From positions 1 to 6,376 of the forward strand of contig CAZSMJ010000113.1 of the NCBI GenBank assembly GCA_964608055.1: a stretch of DNA of 6,376 nt, written 5' to 3'. Numbering within the stretch: the stretch's first letter is position 1; every line of letters starts with the position of its first letter. The notes under the pieces are model-generated. The model saw nothing but the letters and a program-made list of their open reading frames with translations. It did no database searches and was not told the origin of the DNA. Made by a program: the position numbers and the translations under genes. Below are positions 5,875-6,376 of this stretch, in pieces. Source of the DNA: JALYNX01 sp964608055 (lineage in GTDB: Bacteria > Actinomycetota > Acidimicrobiia > Spongiisociales > ZC4RG35).

Positions 5875-6376
5875 ATGGTGGACTATGAGGCGTCCGACGG
5901 CCGGGCGACCATCACAATCAATGATCCCGAGCGTCGTAACCCGATCTCGGTGGAGACGATGACCGCGCTGGTCGACGCCACCCGACGGGCTGTCGAGGAC
6001 CCTTCGGTGCAGGTCATGGTGTTCACCGGGGCAGGAGACGAGGCTTTCAGTGCCGGCGGGGATCTTTCCGGCTCGTTCGTGGATCATGCCGTCGGCCTGC
6101 ATCGGAGTCGGGGGGTGCTCGCCGATCTCTTCCGATTGATGTGGAGGGGGGGCAAGCCGACCGTGGCCCGGGTCAACGGCCATGCGTTTGCCGGCGGCTT
6201 CGGCCTGGCGGTGGCTTGTGACATCACAATCTGCGTTGAGGACGCCAGGTTGGGAACGACCGAGGTCAAGGTTGGCTTATGGCCCATGATGGTCACCGCG
6301 GTGCTTGCCCGCGCCATGCCCCGCAAGGCCCTGTTGGAGATGATGCTGACCGGGCGGACGATCGACGCCCAGGAGG
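5875..6376 (+). CDS. Enoyl-CoA hydratase/isomerase (crotonase) family protein, partial (167 residues seen)
   Basis: The frame is open from the ATG at 5875 to the right edge. Crotonase motifs appear in order: INDPERRNPIS at 15-25, FSAGGDL at 58-64 (A60 gives one oxyanion-hole amide), VNGHAFAGGFGLAVACD at 100-116 (G107 gives the other), and LGTTEVKVGLWPMM at 126-139. The family binds acyl-CoA thioesters in the cytosol, for hydration, isomerisation or other chemistry in fatty-acid or amino-acid breakdown. Compared with rat mitochondrial enoyl-CoA hydratase, the second catalytic glutamate is kept (E130) but the first is glycine (G110), so simple hydratase activity is doubtful. Full-length members are about 250-270 residues, so roughly the last third is missing. 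The start could also be the GTG at 5878; only a weak purine stretch precedes either. Confidence 0.9.
   Translation, partial: MVDYEASDGRATITINDPERRNPISVETMTALVDATRRAVEDPSVQVMVFTGAGDEAFSAGGDLSGSFVDHAVGLHRSRGVLADLFRLMWRGGKPTVARVNGHAFAGGFGLAVACDITICVEDARLGTTEVKVGLWPMMVTAVLARAMPRKALLEMMLTGRTIDAQE

Noticed and set aside
5086..6183. Minus-strand open frame of 365 codons spanning the DUF5317 and crotonase regions
   Set aside because: It crosses three well-supported genes in other frames and its translation (Arg/Pro/His-rich) shows no domain or membrane pattern.

Overview
The window is GC-rich, with G or C at most third codon positions, tightly packed genes, ATG and GTG starts and weak or absent Shine-Dalgarno sites. 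Together with the gene families (DUF5317, multi-pass membrane HD-GYP proteins, an actinobacterial-looking nitroreductase and crotonase), this suggests a chromosomal segment of a high-GC actinobacterium, possibly Acidimicrobiia-like. The assignment is an inference. No transposases, tRNA or rRNA genes, CRISPR arrays or phage genes are visible.

Layout. (1) Positions 1-1518, minus strand: a 206-residue protein of unknown function is followed by a gamma-glutamyltransferase-like Ntn hydrolase whose C-terminal part runs off the left edge. The two overlap by 4 bases (CTGA), and the second appears to start at a CTG. (2) Positions 1519-1856: a divergent intergenic region with several inverted repeats, a TTGACA box and a good ribosome binding site for what follows. 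(3) Positions 1857-4619, plus strand: a 29-residue signal-peptide-like leader ORF, a membrane HD-GYP phosphodiesterase and a second membrane protein with a degenerate HD-GYP domain. Each gene overlaps the next (TGATG, then GTGGCTAA), so they should be translated from one mRNA. (4) Positions 4696-5211, plus strand: a small FMN nitroreductase-family protein, perhaps with its own leaderless promoter. (5) Positions 5235-5825, minus strand: a DUF5317 membrane protein, convergent with the nitroreductase. (6) Position 5875 to the right edge, plus strand: a partial enoyl-CoA hydratase/isomerase (crotonase) family protein, divergent from the DUF5317 gene.

The most interesting unit is 1696-4619. It pairs an HD-GYP enzyme with all the expected metal ligands (but GYG in place of GYP) with a similarly built partner that has lost most of those ligands, behind a tiny translated-looking leader. 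This looks like a membrane-bound cyclic-dinucleotide signalling module, possibly an enzyme plus pseudo-enzyme. No GGDEF cyclase lies in the window. The flanking genes look like ordinary metabolic or housekeeping functions.
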